Position numbers and translations under genes: made by a program. From Paenibacillus sp. J5C2022 (GTDB lineage: Bacteria; Bacillota; Bacilli; Paenibacillales; Paenibacillaceae), in the NCBI RefSeq assembly GCF_025567625.1, contig NZ_JAOQJC010000009.1, positions 1 to 64,000 of the forward strand: DNA of 64,000 bases, written 5' to 3'. Positions 1-9,293 of this stretch are shown one piece after another. The notes below the pieces were generated by a model. The model did no database searches. It was given only the letters and a program-made list of their open reading frames with translations, and had not been told where the DNA came from. The number at the start of each line of letters is the position of its first letter. Position 1 is the stretch's first letter.

Positions 1-11
1 TTTATTATTAT

Positions 12-731
12 TTAAAGTTGAACATAAGCTGTCGCAGCTTTTGACCAATTACTCTCCACAGTGGTAGTATTAACTTGATAGTTTACTCCAATCGCTGCCG
101 GTTGTCCCCAAGTTCAAGATGCATTTCCAGAATAGGTTGTTCTCGTTTTCGTTTTATCATACGTATGCGTATACTTTACAGCAGTAGATGTATTGACATT
201 GCTCTGCAGTTTGTTAACAATCACCCAACTTGATGTGAAAAAACCAAAATTATCTTTTAATGAAAATAAAACCGTTCCGTCTAATCTGTTAGACACATCT
301 TGAAGCCAATTAGAATTACTATCCAAAGTCATGCTTGCAACGTATTGAAACACTGATGGGTCCCAACTTATACCGACCACATCATAAGAGGCTGGATACT
401 CTTCCCCCCATGCTGTTCCAGGAGCAGATCCTTCAGCTCTTTCTTGTTCAGCATAAATAGCATATTTTCCTGCATAGGTGCCTTGCTCTAAATAATCAAC
501 CCAATTAGTAACAGTGTGATAACCTGGATTGAGAGCCAGAATTGAGAATTGGTCCGGACTAACCTCATTACCATAGCGATCAACAGTTACCGTTTCTTTT
601 GAGATTGTCTGAATTCCATGTTGCGATTTGAAGCTAATTACTTCATCATCGGTGGCTCCAGCTTCTCTAAGATCATCAACTGCTTGGTAGATTTCTTCAA
701 TTGTTAATTCAGCCGAAGGGGTCGCACTCAT
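12..731 (-). pseudogene. Secreted-type protein, 5'-truncated, with premature stop
   Basis: The open part (731 down to 114) encodes 205 residues rich in Thr, Ser, Tyr and Asn, ending in a TGA at 114-116. Reading on in the same frame gives 33 more sensible codons (starting T-W-G-Q-P, ending A-Y-V-Q-L) before a TAA at 12-14. The TGA therefore looks like a nonsense change of one residue near the end, perhaps a Trp codon. The N-terminus resembles the mature part of a secreted protein (S-A-T-P-S-A-E-L), but there is no signal peptide. A TAA lies in frame eight codons upstream and no good ribosome site precedes the ATG, so the 5' end also seems lost. I do not firmly recognise the family; the Y-T-H-T-Y-rich C-terminus makes a geobacillin-26-like secreted protein a low-confidence guess. 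Confidence 0.5.
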
Positions 732-872
732 TTGTTGTCCGACAATTACTAATTATACATAAATTATCCAAATGTGTACATTGCTACTATGTTGCAGTTT
801 CATTACAATTCATTACAATCATTTTCGTAACATCTATCCTGAATTACGAAAGCAACGCCTCATAAAAAATAG

Positions 873-1121
873 AAAATTGTCCAAATATTCGGTAGAGTGG
901 TAATTGACTAGAACAACAACAACATCACCCGTTTGGAACATGTAATATCTGTTTATCACAACGCTGAAAGCCCTTCAGAAAAAAACGAACTACTTCGTTC
1001 CATATTGGACAAAGTTGTATACTCCAAGGAAAAAGAAGGTAGATGAGGCAATGTTCAAGACAAATTCAATTTAGTGCTATACCCGAAAACCCTTGATACT
1101 GCGGCAATTTCTAATTACTGA
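873..1121 (+). pseudogene. Remnant of a large serine recombinase, C-terminal end
   Basis: One forward frame reads through about 80 codons interrupted by TAG (909-911) and TGA (1044-1046). It includes R-L-E-H-V-I-S-V-Y-H, then S-E-K-N-E-L-L-R-S-I-L-D-K-V-V-Y, and after the TGA K-F-N-L-V-L-Y-P-K. The middle motif is typical of the C-terminal region of large serine recombinases (phage and cassette integrases of Firmicutes). The catalytic N-terminal domain is absent. I read this as the tail of a decayed integrase left by a former mobile element. The match is from memory of the family, not a search. Confidence 0.5.
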
Positions 1122-1236
1122 TACCTATAGAGAACTAAGGAATCAGTTCATTTTAGTTATGGGTAATATTTAATCTATATATCAATCATTCTCCTGGAAC
1201 CCCAGTTTGAGATCTACTAATAACACAATTCTGCTT

Positions 1237-1277
1237 TGAAACCGAACCTATAAGTTTGACTGGGTTTCGGTTTTTTG
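1237..1277 (+). terminator. Rho-independent terminator
   Basis: A stem of AAACCGAACC against GGGTTTCGGTTT with a short loop is followed by a run of Ts. It lies downstream of the recombinase remnant and reads forward, so it may be that gene's old terminator. Confidence 0.6.
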
Positions 1278-1576
1278 CAATTCACTCACTCACTATAGAA
1301 TCATGATTTCCTCAATCATATTCCCCCACAAATCTGCCTTCTGTATATGAAAATACTCGATGTTGCAACGCGAGACGATAATTAATAACTAAAGCATTTT
1401 GTGAAGTGCTCCTTCGATGGCTGTTCAACCTTGATCATTTTCACTTCAAAAATTAGTTTACTGAATAAACGTTCTTCAATAACGCCTTGATTACACGCAA
1501 CTCTATTATCACTTATTTACATATAAAATATTTTTTCAACAATTTCATTCTTATTTCCATTATTAGAGTTTATCAT

Positions 1577-1604
1577 TGTGGGTGAATAAATCTATTCACC
1601 CACA
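1577..1604 (-). terminator. Hairpin downstream of the glycosidase gene
   Basis: Perfect 12-bp inverted repeat (TGTGGGTGAATA / TATTCACCCACA) around the loop AATC, 37 bases past the stop of the 1287-aa glycosidase gene. There is no T-run on either side, so it may act as an mRNA end stabiliser rather than a classical terminator. Confidence 0.5.
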
Positions 1605-1641
1605 TTCAAAATAGGTAGGCCTCTTACTCATTCGCGTTCGA

Positions 1642-4600
1642 TTACTTGCCGCTTTCGCCGAGTTCTTGCACATCTCGGCCGGTTGCTGTGTCCTCACTGC
1701 CCCTCCAGTAGAACTCCTCGTTCTGTTCATACACGGCTTTCCAGTCCGCAGGCAGTTTGAAATCGCTTAAATTTTTTACGTTCTTGACGGGAGACAGCAG
1801 GGTTGCCTCTCCGTTCGCATTCGTAAGCGCGCTGCCGAGCCTCAAACTGGAGATGAAGAACGAAATCGACTGTCCCTCGATTCCTGTACCGTTGCTGTCC
1901 GTCAGTCTTGCCTTTAATGCGATTCCCCCCTGCTTCAGGTGCAACTCCGGCTTTACAAGCTGAAGAACGGTGCTTCCATAAATACGGAAGGTTGCCTCGG
2001 CCGCCGACGCATTGCCGGCATAATCCTCCGCATACACTCGCAAGCGGTAGGCGCCATTGGCAGTAATCGGGGAAGCGCCGATCCATTCCGCTTCATTGAG
2101 GAGAAAAGAGCGAAGCTTAAGTCCGCTCCCCGCATCTGTCACCTCAATGACAGGCATCGCCTGATCCGTGTAATCTCCGCCGTCTTCCACCCCTGTAATA
2201 CTAATCAGCGGCTCGTCTAGATCGGGCGGCTGCAGCTCCATAGGCTTGAATAAGGAGGCTTGCTTGCTTGATCCGATCCCGCTTCCCCACTCTACGTAAC
2301 CTCTGCGCAAGCCGCTGTCATTCTCGTTTACAACTATGGAGAGACTGAGCAATCCGTCGTCAGGAACAATCGGTCCGAGCTCCTCCCACGGCAACGCTAA
2401 TTGATAGAGCGTATCCTTGTTCTCCTCGTCTCTGACAATCGTCACATCGCCGCTCTCCACGGGACCGGTTACATGCCCCTGCGGAGCAAGCCATCTGTAC
2501 AGCACCGTGCCTTGATCCGTTAACGACATTCCGTATTCATACCACTGGGATTCCTCCCCCGGCATACCTGCGGAGACGGCGAATTGAATGCTGTCGCCCG
2601 CCCATATTCTATCATCTTGATTCGGCTGCGAGTACACGTCATCATGCACGCGCGCGTACAAGTAGAATTGTTCATCGTCGTAAGCTACCCACAGTTTGCC
2701 GCTGAAATCTTCTGCATCCCCTTGATCCGCTATGCGCGAATGCACATCCGCTACCAGATCAATGCTCGCCAGACCTTCGATATCGGACATCGTCTCCAAG
2801 CTGCGATAAGGCAATTGTACTCTGTCCGCGGCCGGCACATGCTGCACTGTGCCGCTTGTCGTCAGGATGGCTCCATCCCCCATCTGCAGAGTGAATTGAT
2901 ACGGCAACAGCGAATCCTGCGGAACTTCTGCAAGCAGGAAGTTGATCTCCATCTCGCCTCCGCCCTCGATGCTGTCGTCATAATCGATGGAGCCGGTTGC
3001 CGTTCCGATCTCCCAGTCCATATGGGTAAGTGTGCGCTCCAGCTCTCTCTCGTTCTTCAGCGTGATGGCGATCACATCCTCGCCGCCGCGCAGCACATGC
3101 TTCGACGACACATTCTCGGAGTCGAGTACAGCGACCTTGGCCGTCAATCTTCCGACTGCCACTCCGTTCACGGTTAACAGTGAGCTCGCCTGCCACTCCC
3201 CTGGCTGGGCCTTCGCCTGGAATTCGACTTCATAGGAGCCTGCCGCCGGGATATTCACGGATCTTATTTCGCCCTGGAAGCTTGTCGAAGCGACCACCTC
3301 GTCCTCCAGACTATTCACTTGAAGCGTCAGCCGAATCGGATCGCGGGTAAGGACGGTTGCGTCCGATAAGGAGAAGGGGCTGCCGCCCGCGACCGCATCG
3401 AGATTTCCCTGCACGAATTGCGGTTCCCCGCTCAGGTTCAGATAGATCTTCCCGTTCCAAGGCGAATATATCTGGGTACGCCCCATCATGTCGGTCACCG
3501 CGAGCGGCTCCCCGCTGGAGAGAACGACATCCCTCTTCTGCAGCGACCAGAGAACATGCAGAGGTTCGCCATCCTTCGTATAGCTGTAATGATAGATGCC
3601 ATCTTGCTCGCTGTGCGCCACCGGCTCTGCGCCCGCAAGCTGCCTGGTCAACGTGGACAAGGCGACATAACCGGGCTTCGGCGTATACGCTCCCAGCGCG
3701 TCTCCCGTATGGTGAACGATGCCGAAGTTATCTTCATTCGACAGCTTATCGGTTCCCGAATTCATCAGGTTGTACCAATAGATTTGCTCCACGCCTTCGA
3801 AGATGCTGATTAAATAGCTGCGTATCAAATAAGCCGCCTGCGTCATCTCGTCCACGCCCGTCGGATTGTTATGGGTCGGCCAGCCGATCTCCGAGAAGCG
3901 GATGGGCACCTGCTTTCCATTGCCGTACGTCTCGATCAAACTCTGTAAACCTTCTATTTCTGCAATCAGTCCTTCCGGGGTGTCCGGATACCGATATGGA
4001 TGGACGGACAAGCTGTCCATGTAGGCAAGGCCGCCCAGCTGGAACAGCTCTTCCAGCCAATCGAGCGGAACGCCCGCTGTTGCGCCTCCGACAACCTCGA
4101 AATCCGGATGAGACGATTTGATGGCTTCATAGCTCTTCTTCAGAAGTTCGAAGTAGACCTCCGCTCTGGAGGCAGCGGGTCCCGATCCGCCGAAATAGGG
4201 CAGATTGAATTCGTTCCAAATCTCCCCCTCGTGAAGCTGCGAACCGAATTTCTGCAACATCGCCATCACATAATTCGCATAGGCAAGATGCGCTTCCTCG
4301 GTGTAAGGCGTTAAGCCGCTGTCGTAATAGGGATTGCCGAAGGCGAATACAAGAAAGGGATTGAGTCCGAACTCCTGAAAAGATTGCATGGGCAGCGATG
4401 TCTTGGGCGTGAAGGTGTATTGCCCTTGATTCAGCTCCACCTCCGACCAGTAGAAGGAATCCCGCACATTGCTGACGCCTGTCGAGCTTAGAAGCGGAAT
4501 CATCTCCTTGTTCCAATTGATGCCGAAATGCGTCTGAATGCCGAACGGAGAATCTCCCGCTGCGCCGGAATCGAATTCTGGAAGCACCGCGAAAGTTGTG

Positions 4601-5505
4601 TCCATCTTCTTAATGGCGTCTCCCCCTTCCAAAGCCGTTAGATGCAGCTTGTAATAGCCATCCTCCGGTACGGTAACTGCAATCTGCTGCGAACCGCCGG
4701 ATATTGCCGCATCGCCCTCGGCCGCAATATCGCCCCACGCATTCTCCGCACTCCAATGCACGGCATCGCCTCGGGTTAGAACCTTGAACAGAGCGGTCCG
4801 ATTTCCGGTGAATACATTGCCGACCTGCTGCTGAGAAATCTCCAGATCGGGCGGAGTGACGAGCGCGTGAAGATTGTCAAAGCGTATCGTCCCCTCTTTA
4901 TTGCTGGTTTTCATCGAAGCGCCTGTCAGCTTGATCGTTATTTTCTTCAACGGCCCATGCCATACCCCGTCATTGCTGCCGCCCCATTTCGTATAGCCCG
5001 TTCCCGACGTGAAGGAATCCACTGTTACTTTCTGCCACTCGGAGGAAGCGGCAAGCTGAATGGTCTGTTGATGATTCTGATTCGAATGATCAAGCAGCAC
5101 GATATCGAACTTGGAGACATCCTCTGTCTTTACCCAGAAGGATATCACATTCGCGTCAACTGGGAGGATCCGCTTGAACAAGTATTTCTCCAGAGTGGCA
5201 TAGCTGTAGCGATACCAGGAATTCACCCCGAAATTCAGCTGCAGCTTGCCCGACTGATTGCCGGACTGCGCATCCTCGGCGTCTCTCGTGAATTCGCCGT
5301 TGCCAAGCGATCCGCCGCTGCCAATCAAGAAATCCCAGGTTTCGTTCGTGCTTTCGAAGTCGCCGAGCGTAATCTCGGCATCCCCCGTTCCATCGGCATG
5401 CGCAATAGGCAACGAAGCTTTCGCAGCCCGCGGCAAGGACATGAGGCCAAGCAGCAAGCATACGCTAAGCAATAGACTGAATAGCGCTTTCCACTTTATG
5501 TTCAT
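1642..5505 (-). CDS. Secreted multidomain glycoside hydrolase (GH-A clan, GH39-like) with CBM9
   Basis: Secreted 1287-aa polysaccharide hydrolase. A signal peptide covers residues 1-30 (hydrophobic stretch, then R-A-A-K-A). A carbohydrate-binding-like beta domain follows (about 40-215), then an Ig-like segment (220-310) and a TIM barrel (about 315-650). The barrel has W-N-E-F-N with the probable acid/base Glu near 431 and F-S-E-I-G-W with the probable nucleophile Glu near 538, the usual pair of GH-A clan retaining enzymes. Residues about 905-1090 look like a CBM9 sugar-binding domain, and an Ig-like module lies at about 1090-1190. AAAGGAGCG sits 6 bases before the ATG. It is the last gene of a kinase/regulator/permease/lipoprotein cluster, so it probably releases the sugars that importer takes up. 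The exact GH family (39, 5 or 10-like) and the substrate cannot be settled by eye. Confidence 0.8.
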   Translation of the reverse strand: MNIKWKALFSLLLSVCLLLGLMSLPRAAKASLPIAHADGTGDAEITLGDFESTNETWDFLIGSGGSLGNGEFTRDAEDAQSGNQSGKLQLNFGVNSWYRYSYATLEKYLFKRILPVDANVISFWVKTEDVSKFDIVLLDHSNQNHQQTIQLAASSEWQKVTVDSFTSGTGYTKWGGSNDGVWHGPLKKITIKLTGASMKTSNKEGTIRFDNLHALVTPPDLEISQQQVGNVFTGNRTALFKVLTRGDAVHWSAENAWGDIAAEGDAAISGGSQQIAVTVPEDGYYKLHLTALEGGDAIKKMDTTFAVLPEFDSGAAGDSPFGIQTHFGINWNKEMIPLLSSTGVSNVRDSFYWSEVELNQGQYTFTPKTSLPMQSFQEFGLNPFLVFAFGNPYYDSGLTPYTEEAHLAYANYVMAMLQKFGSQLHEGEIWNEFNLPYFGGSGPAASRAEVYFELLKKSYEAIKSSHPDFEVVGGATAGVPLDWLEELFQLGGLAYMDSLSVHPYRYPDTPEGLIAEIEGLQSLIETYGNGKQVPIRFSEIGWPTHNNPTGVDEMTQAAYLIRSYLISIFEGVEQIYWYNLMNSGTDKLSNEDNFGIVHHTGDALGAYTPKPGYVALSTLTRQLAGAEPVAHSEQDGIYHYSYTKDGEPLHVLWSLQKRDVVLSSGEPLAVTDMMGRTQIYSPWNGKIYLNLSGEPQFVQGNLDAVAGGSPFSLSDATVLTRDPIRLTLQVNSLEDEVVASTSFQGEIRSVNIPAAGSYEVEFQAKAQPGEWQASSLLTVNGVAVGRLTAKVAVLDSENVSSKHVLRGGEDVIAITLKNERELERTLTHMDWEIGTATGSIDYDDSIEGGGEMEINFLLAEVPQDSLLPYQFTLQMGDGAILTTSGTVQHVPAADRVQLPYRSLETMSDIEGLASIDLVADVHSRIADQGDAEDFSGKLWVAYDDEQFYLYARVHDDVYSQPNQDDRIWAGDSIQFAVSAGMPGEESQWYEYGMSLTDQGTVLYRWLAPQGHVTGPVESGDVTIVRDEENKDTLYQLALPWEELGPIVPDDGLLSLSIVVNENDSGLRRGYVEWGSGIGSSKQASLFKPMELQPPDLDEPLISITGVEDGGDYTDQAMPVIEVTDAGSGLKLRSFLLNEAEWIGASPITANGAYRLRVYAEDYAGNASAAEATFRIYGSTVLQLVKPELHLKQGGIALKARLTDSNGTGIEGQSISFFISSLRLGSALTNANGEATLLSPVKNVKNLSDFKLPADWKAVYEQNEEFYWRGSEDTATGRDVQELGESGK

Positions 5506-5544
5506 ATCAAACGCTCCTTTCCCTTATTCGTTCATTGTCTCAGC

Positions 5545-5602
5545 AAAAAAACGCGTACGAAGGGTGCACTCGTCTCCGATGGGTAGAGTGTCCTGTACGC
5601 GT
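5545..5602 (-). terminator. Terminator between lipoprotein and glycosidase genes
   Basis: ACGCGTAC at 5551-5558 pairs with GTACGCGT at 5595-5602, with a second inner stem (GTGCACTC / GAGTGTCC). On the minus strand it is followed by seven Ts. It lies between the solute-binding gene and the glycosidase, so the glycosidase is probably read at a lower level or from its own promoter. Confidence 0.7.
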
Positions 5603-5644
5603 CCATTGCATCAATATGCTGTTTCAAATAAGATCCGTTTATGC

Positions 5645-7231
5645 TTATTTCAAATACCCCAGCTCCTTCAATTGAGCTTCTGCCGCGTCGACCAGCATAT
5701 GGTTTTTGAAGGTTTCGTCGAGTGTCTTCAAGAAATCATCGTATTCGCCAAGCGGTCTCTTGCCGTAGACGAACTTGGTCACTTCCTCCTGCGCGAATTT
5801 GTCGGCATCCACTCCGCTGAAGCCCTCCGGAATGGAGATGAAGGAATTGTAGATTTCGATGCGTGGCTGGTTGATGCCGGTATCGATCTCAGCTCCTTGC
5901 TTCGCGAATTTCACCTTGAGATAGGTCAGCTCCGGCCGGCCGATGATCTGATAAGGCCATACATAGCCTGCTTCCTTGCCCATCAGCTCCGTCGCGACGA
6001 CCTTATCTCCATCCAACGTATAATGTCTGTCCTCGATCCCGAATTGCACCAGCCTCAGACCTTCATCCGAGCCGATATAATTGATCAGTTTCAACACAGC
6101 CTCCAGCTTCTCTGGATTCTTCTCCAGCGACTTCGGCAAAGTAACATATCCGCTCGTGCGGCCGATATCGTTGTTGCCTGCGAACTGGGTGCCGTCAGGC
6201 CCCTTCAGTGCGCCAAGCTGCACCCACTCCGCATTCGGATTCGCCGACTTCATCGCGGTGATCTTATCATCCTTGGCCATCTGCGACCAGTCCGTGAAGA
6301 CGATGCCGGAGAAGCCTTGGTAGATGCGATCATAGTTCTTGTTCACCAGCAGATCGGGATCGACAACTCCCGCGTCGAAGAACTTCTTCACGAATTCCAG
6401 CGCGTCCTTCGTGCGAGAATCGTAGAGTCCGTTGATCAATTGATTATTTTCGATCGAGAACGTGTTCCACGCTCCCGTCGATCCGAATGCCGAGAAGATG
6501 CCCTGGAAGTTGCCGACTACTCCCGCGCCTCCAATGCCGGACACGCCATACGTATCCTTCTTCCCGTTCCCGTCCGGATCATCCTCGCGAAATGCAATAG
6601 CCGTCTGCAGCAATTGCTCGGCAGTCGTCGGAACCTCGAGCTTCAGGTGGTCGAGCCAATCCTTGCGGACCCAGAAGTTGGACGCGGTCGGGTTAGGCTC
6701 CTTCACGATCGCGTACACCTTGCCGTCGATCGTGCCCTTCTTCACATTGTTCTCCCCCACGAACGCAATCGCATTCGATAGCTGATCGAGATACGGCGTC
6801 AAATCCAGAAGCAAATTGCTGTCCTCGTATTGCTCGAACATGCTCTTGTCGGGCAGCTCCATCACATCGGGGAAGTTGGCCGCCGCGACGCGTGTATTGA
6901 GCTGGTTCTTCATATCGTCCTTATTCGCGGGCAGGCTTAGATTCATATTCACATTCGTCGCTTTCAGGATTTCATCTTTGACGAAATCTTCTTCCGGCAG
7001 CGTCGCCCCCGAACCGACCTTGAACACTTCCACTTCGACCGGCTTAGGCGCCTCCGTTTCTACGGGAGCGGCAGTGCTATTCCCGTCGCTCGGCTGGTTC
7101 GTCTCAGCCGGTGTCGTTGCGCTTCCGTTGCTCGTGCCCGAATTTCCATTCGAGCATGCCGCTAAAGCAGTCATCAATACCGTAACAAGCAGCAGCAACG
7201 TCAACCTTTTCAACCCATGCCTCTTTTCCAT
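5645..7231 (-). CDS. Sugar ABC transporter solute-binding lipoprotein (LplA type)
   Basis: Lipid-anchored binding protein of 528 aa that delivers an oligosaccharide to the two permeases encoded just upstream. The N-terminus has a charged start, a Leu-rich core and the lipobox L-A-A-C with Cys26, followed by a low-complexity Ser/Thr/Asn/Gly linker. The body has the long 500+ residue layout of Bacillales family 1 solute-binding proteins of the LplA kind (for example D-D-P-D-G-N-G-K-K-D-T-Y-G near 200). GGGGTG lies a few bases before the ATG. No ATPase gene is nearby; importers of this type usually borrow a shared MsmX-like ATPase encoded elsewhere. Confidence 0.88.
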   Translation of the reverse strand: MEKRHGLKRLTLLLLVTVLMTALAACSNGNSGTSNGSATTPAETNQPSDGNSTAAPVETEAPKPVEVEVFKVGSGATLPEEDFVKDEILKATNVNMNLSLPANKDDMKNQLNTRVAAANFPDVMELPDKSMFEQYEDSNLLLDLTPYLDQLSNAIAFVGENNVKKGTIDGKVYAIVKEPNPTASNFWVRKDWLDHLKLEVPTTAEQLLQTAIAFREDDPDGNGKKDTYGVSGIGGAGVVGNFQGIFSAFGSTGAWNTFSIENNQLINGLYDSRTKDALEFVKKFFDAGVVDPDLLVNKNYDRIYQGFSGIVFTDWSQMAKDDKITAMKSANPNAEWVQLGALKGPDGTQFAGNNDIGRTSGYVTLPKSLEKNPEKLEAVLKLINYIGSDEGLRLVQFGIEDRHYTLDGDKVVATELMGKEAGYVWPYQIIGRPELTYLKVKFAKQGAEIDTGINQPRIEIYNSFISIPEGFSGVDADKFAQEEVTKFVYGKRPLGEYDDFLKTLDETFKNHMLVDAAEAQLKELGYLK

Positions 7232-7275
7232 AGCTTCACCCCTCGTTTTTAGTTAACGATAACATTGCCCCTGGC

Positions 7276-8133
7276 TCATCCCTTGATTGAACCCAGCAGC
7301 ATACCCTTGGTAAGATGCTTCTGGAAGAAGGGATAGACGAGCACGATCGGAAGGCTCGCCGTCACGACCGCCGCCATCTGCAGCGTCGCCGTTGGAAGCG
7401 TCACATCCACATTCGTCTCCACGGAGGAGGCCGAGATAAGCATATTGCGCACCACCAGCTGCAGCGGGAACAGATCTGTATTCTGGATATACAGGACCCC
7501 GAGGAAGAACTGATTCCAATGCCCCACCAGATAAAACAATCCAATCGTCACCAACGACGGAATCGACAGCGGCATGACTAGCCTTAGCAGTATGACCCCC
7601 TCTCCGGCGCCGTCCATGCGGGCCGATTCGAACAATTCCTCCGGCAGACCTTCCAGGAAGGTCTTCATGACGAGGATATTGAATGCCCAGATCAGGCTTG
7701 GAATGATCATCGCCCAGATCGTGTTCAACAGATAGGTTTCTTTGACGATCAGATAGGTTGGAATGAGTCCTCCGTTGAACAGCATGGTGAACACGACGAA
7801 CAGCAGCAGGGACGTTCGCCCCGGAAGCTTCTTGCGGCTGAGCGGATATGCCATGAGCAGCGTCAGCGCAAGATTCATCGCCGTTCCCGCAATGGAGAGA
7901 AACAGCGTAACGCCGAATGCTCTCGGGATAATCGGACGATCGAACAGTTGGCGATAGGCATCCATCGTGAATTCATGCGGTATTAGCACAAATCCCCCAT
8001 TGCGAACCACCTCGGAATAAGGCGTCAGTGACACGCTGATCACATACATGAACGGCAGCAGCGTGAGCAGTCCCACAGTCAGCAGTATCGCGTATACCAC
8101 AACATCGAATGTCGTAAACCTCGCCTTCACCAT
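7276..8133 (-). CDS. Sugar ABC transporter permease (YtcP/LplC type)
   Basis: Inner-membrane permease of 285 aa with about six hydrophobic segments. The EAA-loop equivalent E-S-A-R-M-D-G-A-G is near the middle and the C-terminus ends K-G-M-L-L-G-S-I-K-G, typical of the YtcP/LplC branch. The frame is open 45 codons further upstream, but that part is polar, overlaps the upstream permease and lacks a ribosome site. The ATG at 8133 has GGGAGG in front and overlaps the upstream stop by 7 bases, the usual translational coupling in these operons. It forms the channel with the 8127-9128 product. Confidence 0.88.
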   Translation of the reverse strand: MVKARFTTFDVVVYAILLTVGLLTLLPFMYVISVSLTPYSEVVRNGGFVLIPHEFTMDAYRQLFDRPIIPRAFGVTLFLSIAGTAMNLALTLLMAYPLSRKKLPGRTSLLLFVVFTMLFNGGLIPTYLIVKETYLLNTIWAMIIPSLIWAFNILVMKTFLEGLPEELFESARMDGAGEGVILLRLVMPLSIPSLVTIGLFYLVGHWNQFFLGVLYIQNTDLFPLQLVVRNMLISASSVETNVDVTLPTATLQMAAVVTASLPIVLVYPFFQKHLTKGMLLGSIKG

Positions 8134-9128
8134 ATGCCACCGCCTCCCCAGCGCTTCGCCGCTCCGTTGGCGCTCAGAATCAGGAACATGCCGATCAGCG
8201 ATTTGAACAATCCGACTGCGGTCGCGAGACCGAAATTCAGCTGCTCCAGCCCCGTTCGATAGACCCATGTATCGATAATATCCGCCACCTGATACACCTG
8301 AATGTTGTACATCACATAGATCTGCTCGAAGCCCGCATCCATCATATGACCAAGCCTCAGAATCAGCAGCAAAATAATGACATGGCGAATGCCCGGAAGC
8401 GTAATATGCCAGATCTGCCTCAGTCGTCCCGCACCGTCAACGTGCGCTGCTTCGTATAGAGTCGTATCGATAGAAGACATCGCCGCAAGATAGATGATTG
8501 CTCCCCAGCCGATATTTTGCCATATGTCGCTTCCTGCCAGCACGCTTCTGAACCATTCATTGGAAGTAAGGAACGGAATCGTATGGCCGGTCAGCTTCAG
8601 CAGCATGCGGTTGACGATCCCGCTGCTTTCCGAGAACATGGCGATGCTGATGCCGTAGATGATCACCCAGGAGAAAAAATGCGGCATATAGCTGAGCGTT
8701 TGCACCCAGCGCTTGAACCATTGCAGGCGGCATTCATGAAGCAGGATCGCCATCAGGATCGGAGGAAGCATGCCGAATATAAGTTTATAGAGGCTGATCA
8801 ACAGGGTGTTAGTGAGCAATTGGCTGAAATAGGGGGATTCGAAGAAAAACTGAAAATATTTATACCAAGGATCGGCCCATGGACTTTGGAAGATGCCGGA
8901 AGCGAGATCGTAGTTTTTAAAGGCAAGCAGTGCGCCGTACATCGGCAGGTATCGGTAAATGACGAACCAGATGATGCCGGGGAGCAGCATCAGATAGAGC
9001 GCCTTCATTTGCCATGCTGCATGCAGACGCCGCTGCTTCCTATGGATATACGTCCGCATATGAACCTGCGGCAGCGTTGGCAGCTGCATCCGCGTCCGAG
9101 TTTTCTTCTGCGTCTGCGTCACTTTCAC
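8127..9128 (-). CDS. Sugar ABC transporter permease (LplB type)
   Basis: Inner-membrane permease of 333 aa, partner of the next gene. A basic N-terminal tail (about 40 residues, rich in Arg, Lys and Gln) precedes the first membrane segment (L-M-L-L-P-G-I-I-W-F-V-I-Y). The loop E-A-A-H-V-D-G-A-G is the ATPase contact, and the C-terminal A-N-G-A-A-K-R-W resembles other LplB proteins. The start is a GTG at 9128 with GAAGGGGG 8-10 bases upstream. It is the first transport gene after the response regulator, with a 165-base gap that must hold its promoter if it is transcribed separately. Confidence 0.88.
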   Translation of the reverse strand: MKVTQTQKKTRTRMQLPTLPQVHMRTYIHRKQRRLHAAWQMKALYLMLLPGIIWFVIYRYLPMYGALLAFKNYDLASGIFQSPWADPWYKYFQFFFESPYFSQLLTNTLLISLYKLIFGMLPPILMAILLHECRLQWFKRWVQTLSYMPHFFSWVIIYGISIAMFSESSGIVNRMLLKLTGHTIPFLTSNEWFRSVLAGSDIWQNIGWGAIIYLAAMSSIDTTLYEAAHVDGAGRLRQIWHITLPGIRHVIILLLILRLGHMMDAGFEQIYVMYNIQVYQVADIIDTWVYRTGLEQLNFGLATAVGLFKSLIGMFLILSANGAAKRWGGGGIW

Positions 9129-9293
9129 GTTTACACCCCCTTCGTCTGCTTTAACTATACCAAGAACGAAGGCGAGGGTTTACGAACATAATTATGGATT
9201 TGCTTGCACATTTTTATGGGGGTGGAAATGAAGTGGTGACAACAGCGATCGGAGGATTGATGCACCAATGATGATAAGACAGTAAGTGCCCGC

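Larger units (their letters stand above)
1122..1641. other. Intergenic stretch with two hairpins, no gene recognised
   Basis: This AT-rich stretch of about 520 bases holds no convincing gene. Two structured sites stand out and are listed separately: a forward-facing terminator near 1237-1277 and a perfect 12-bp hairpin at 1577-1604. Confidence 0.5.

Noticed and set aside
1314..1400. Minus-strand run of about 30 sensible codons (Y-R-L-A-L-Q-H-R-V-F-S-Y)
   Set aside because: Too short, no start or ribosome site, ends in a stop with no recognised family; could be chance or an unidentifiable remnant.
5258..6781. 507-codon open frame on the plus strand
   Set aside because: It is antisense to the lipoprotein gene and the 5' end of the glycosidase gene, has no family motif, and arises from the codon bias of the minus-strand genes.
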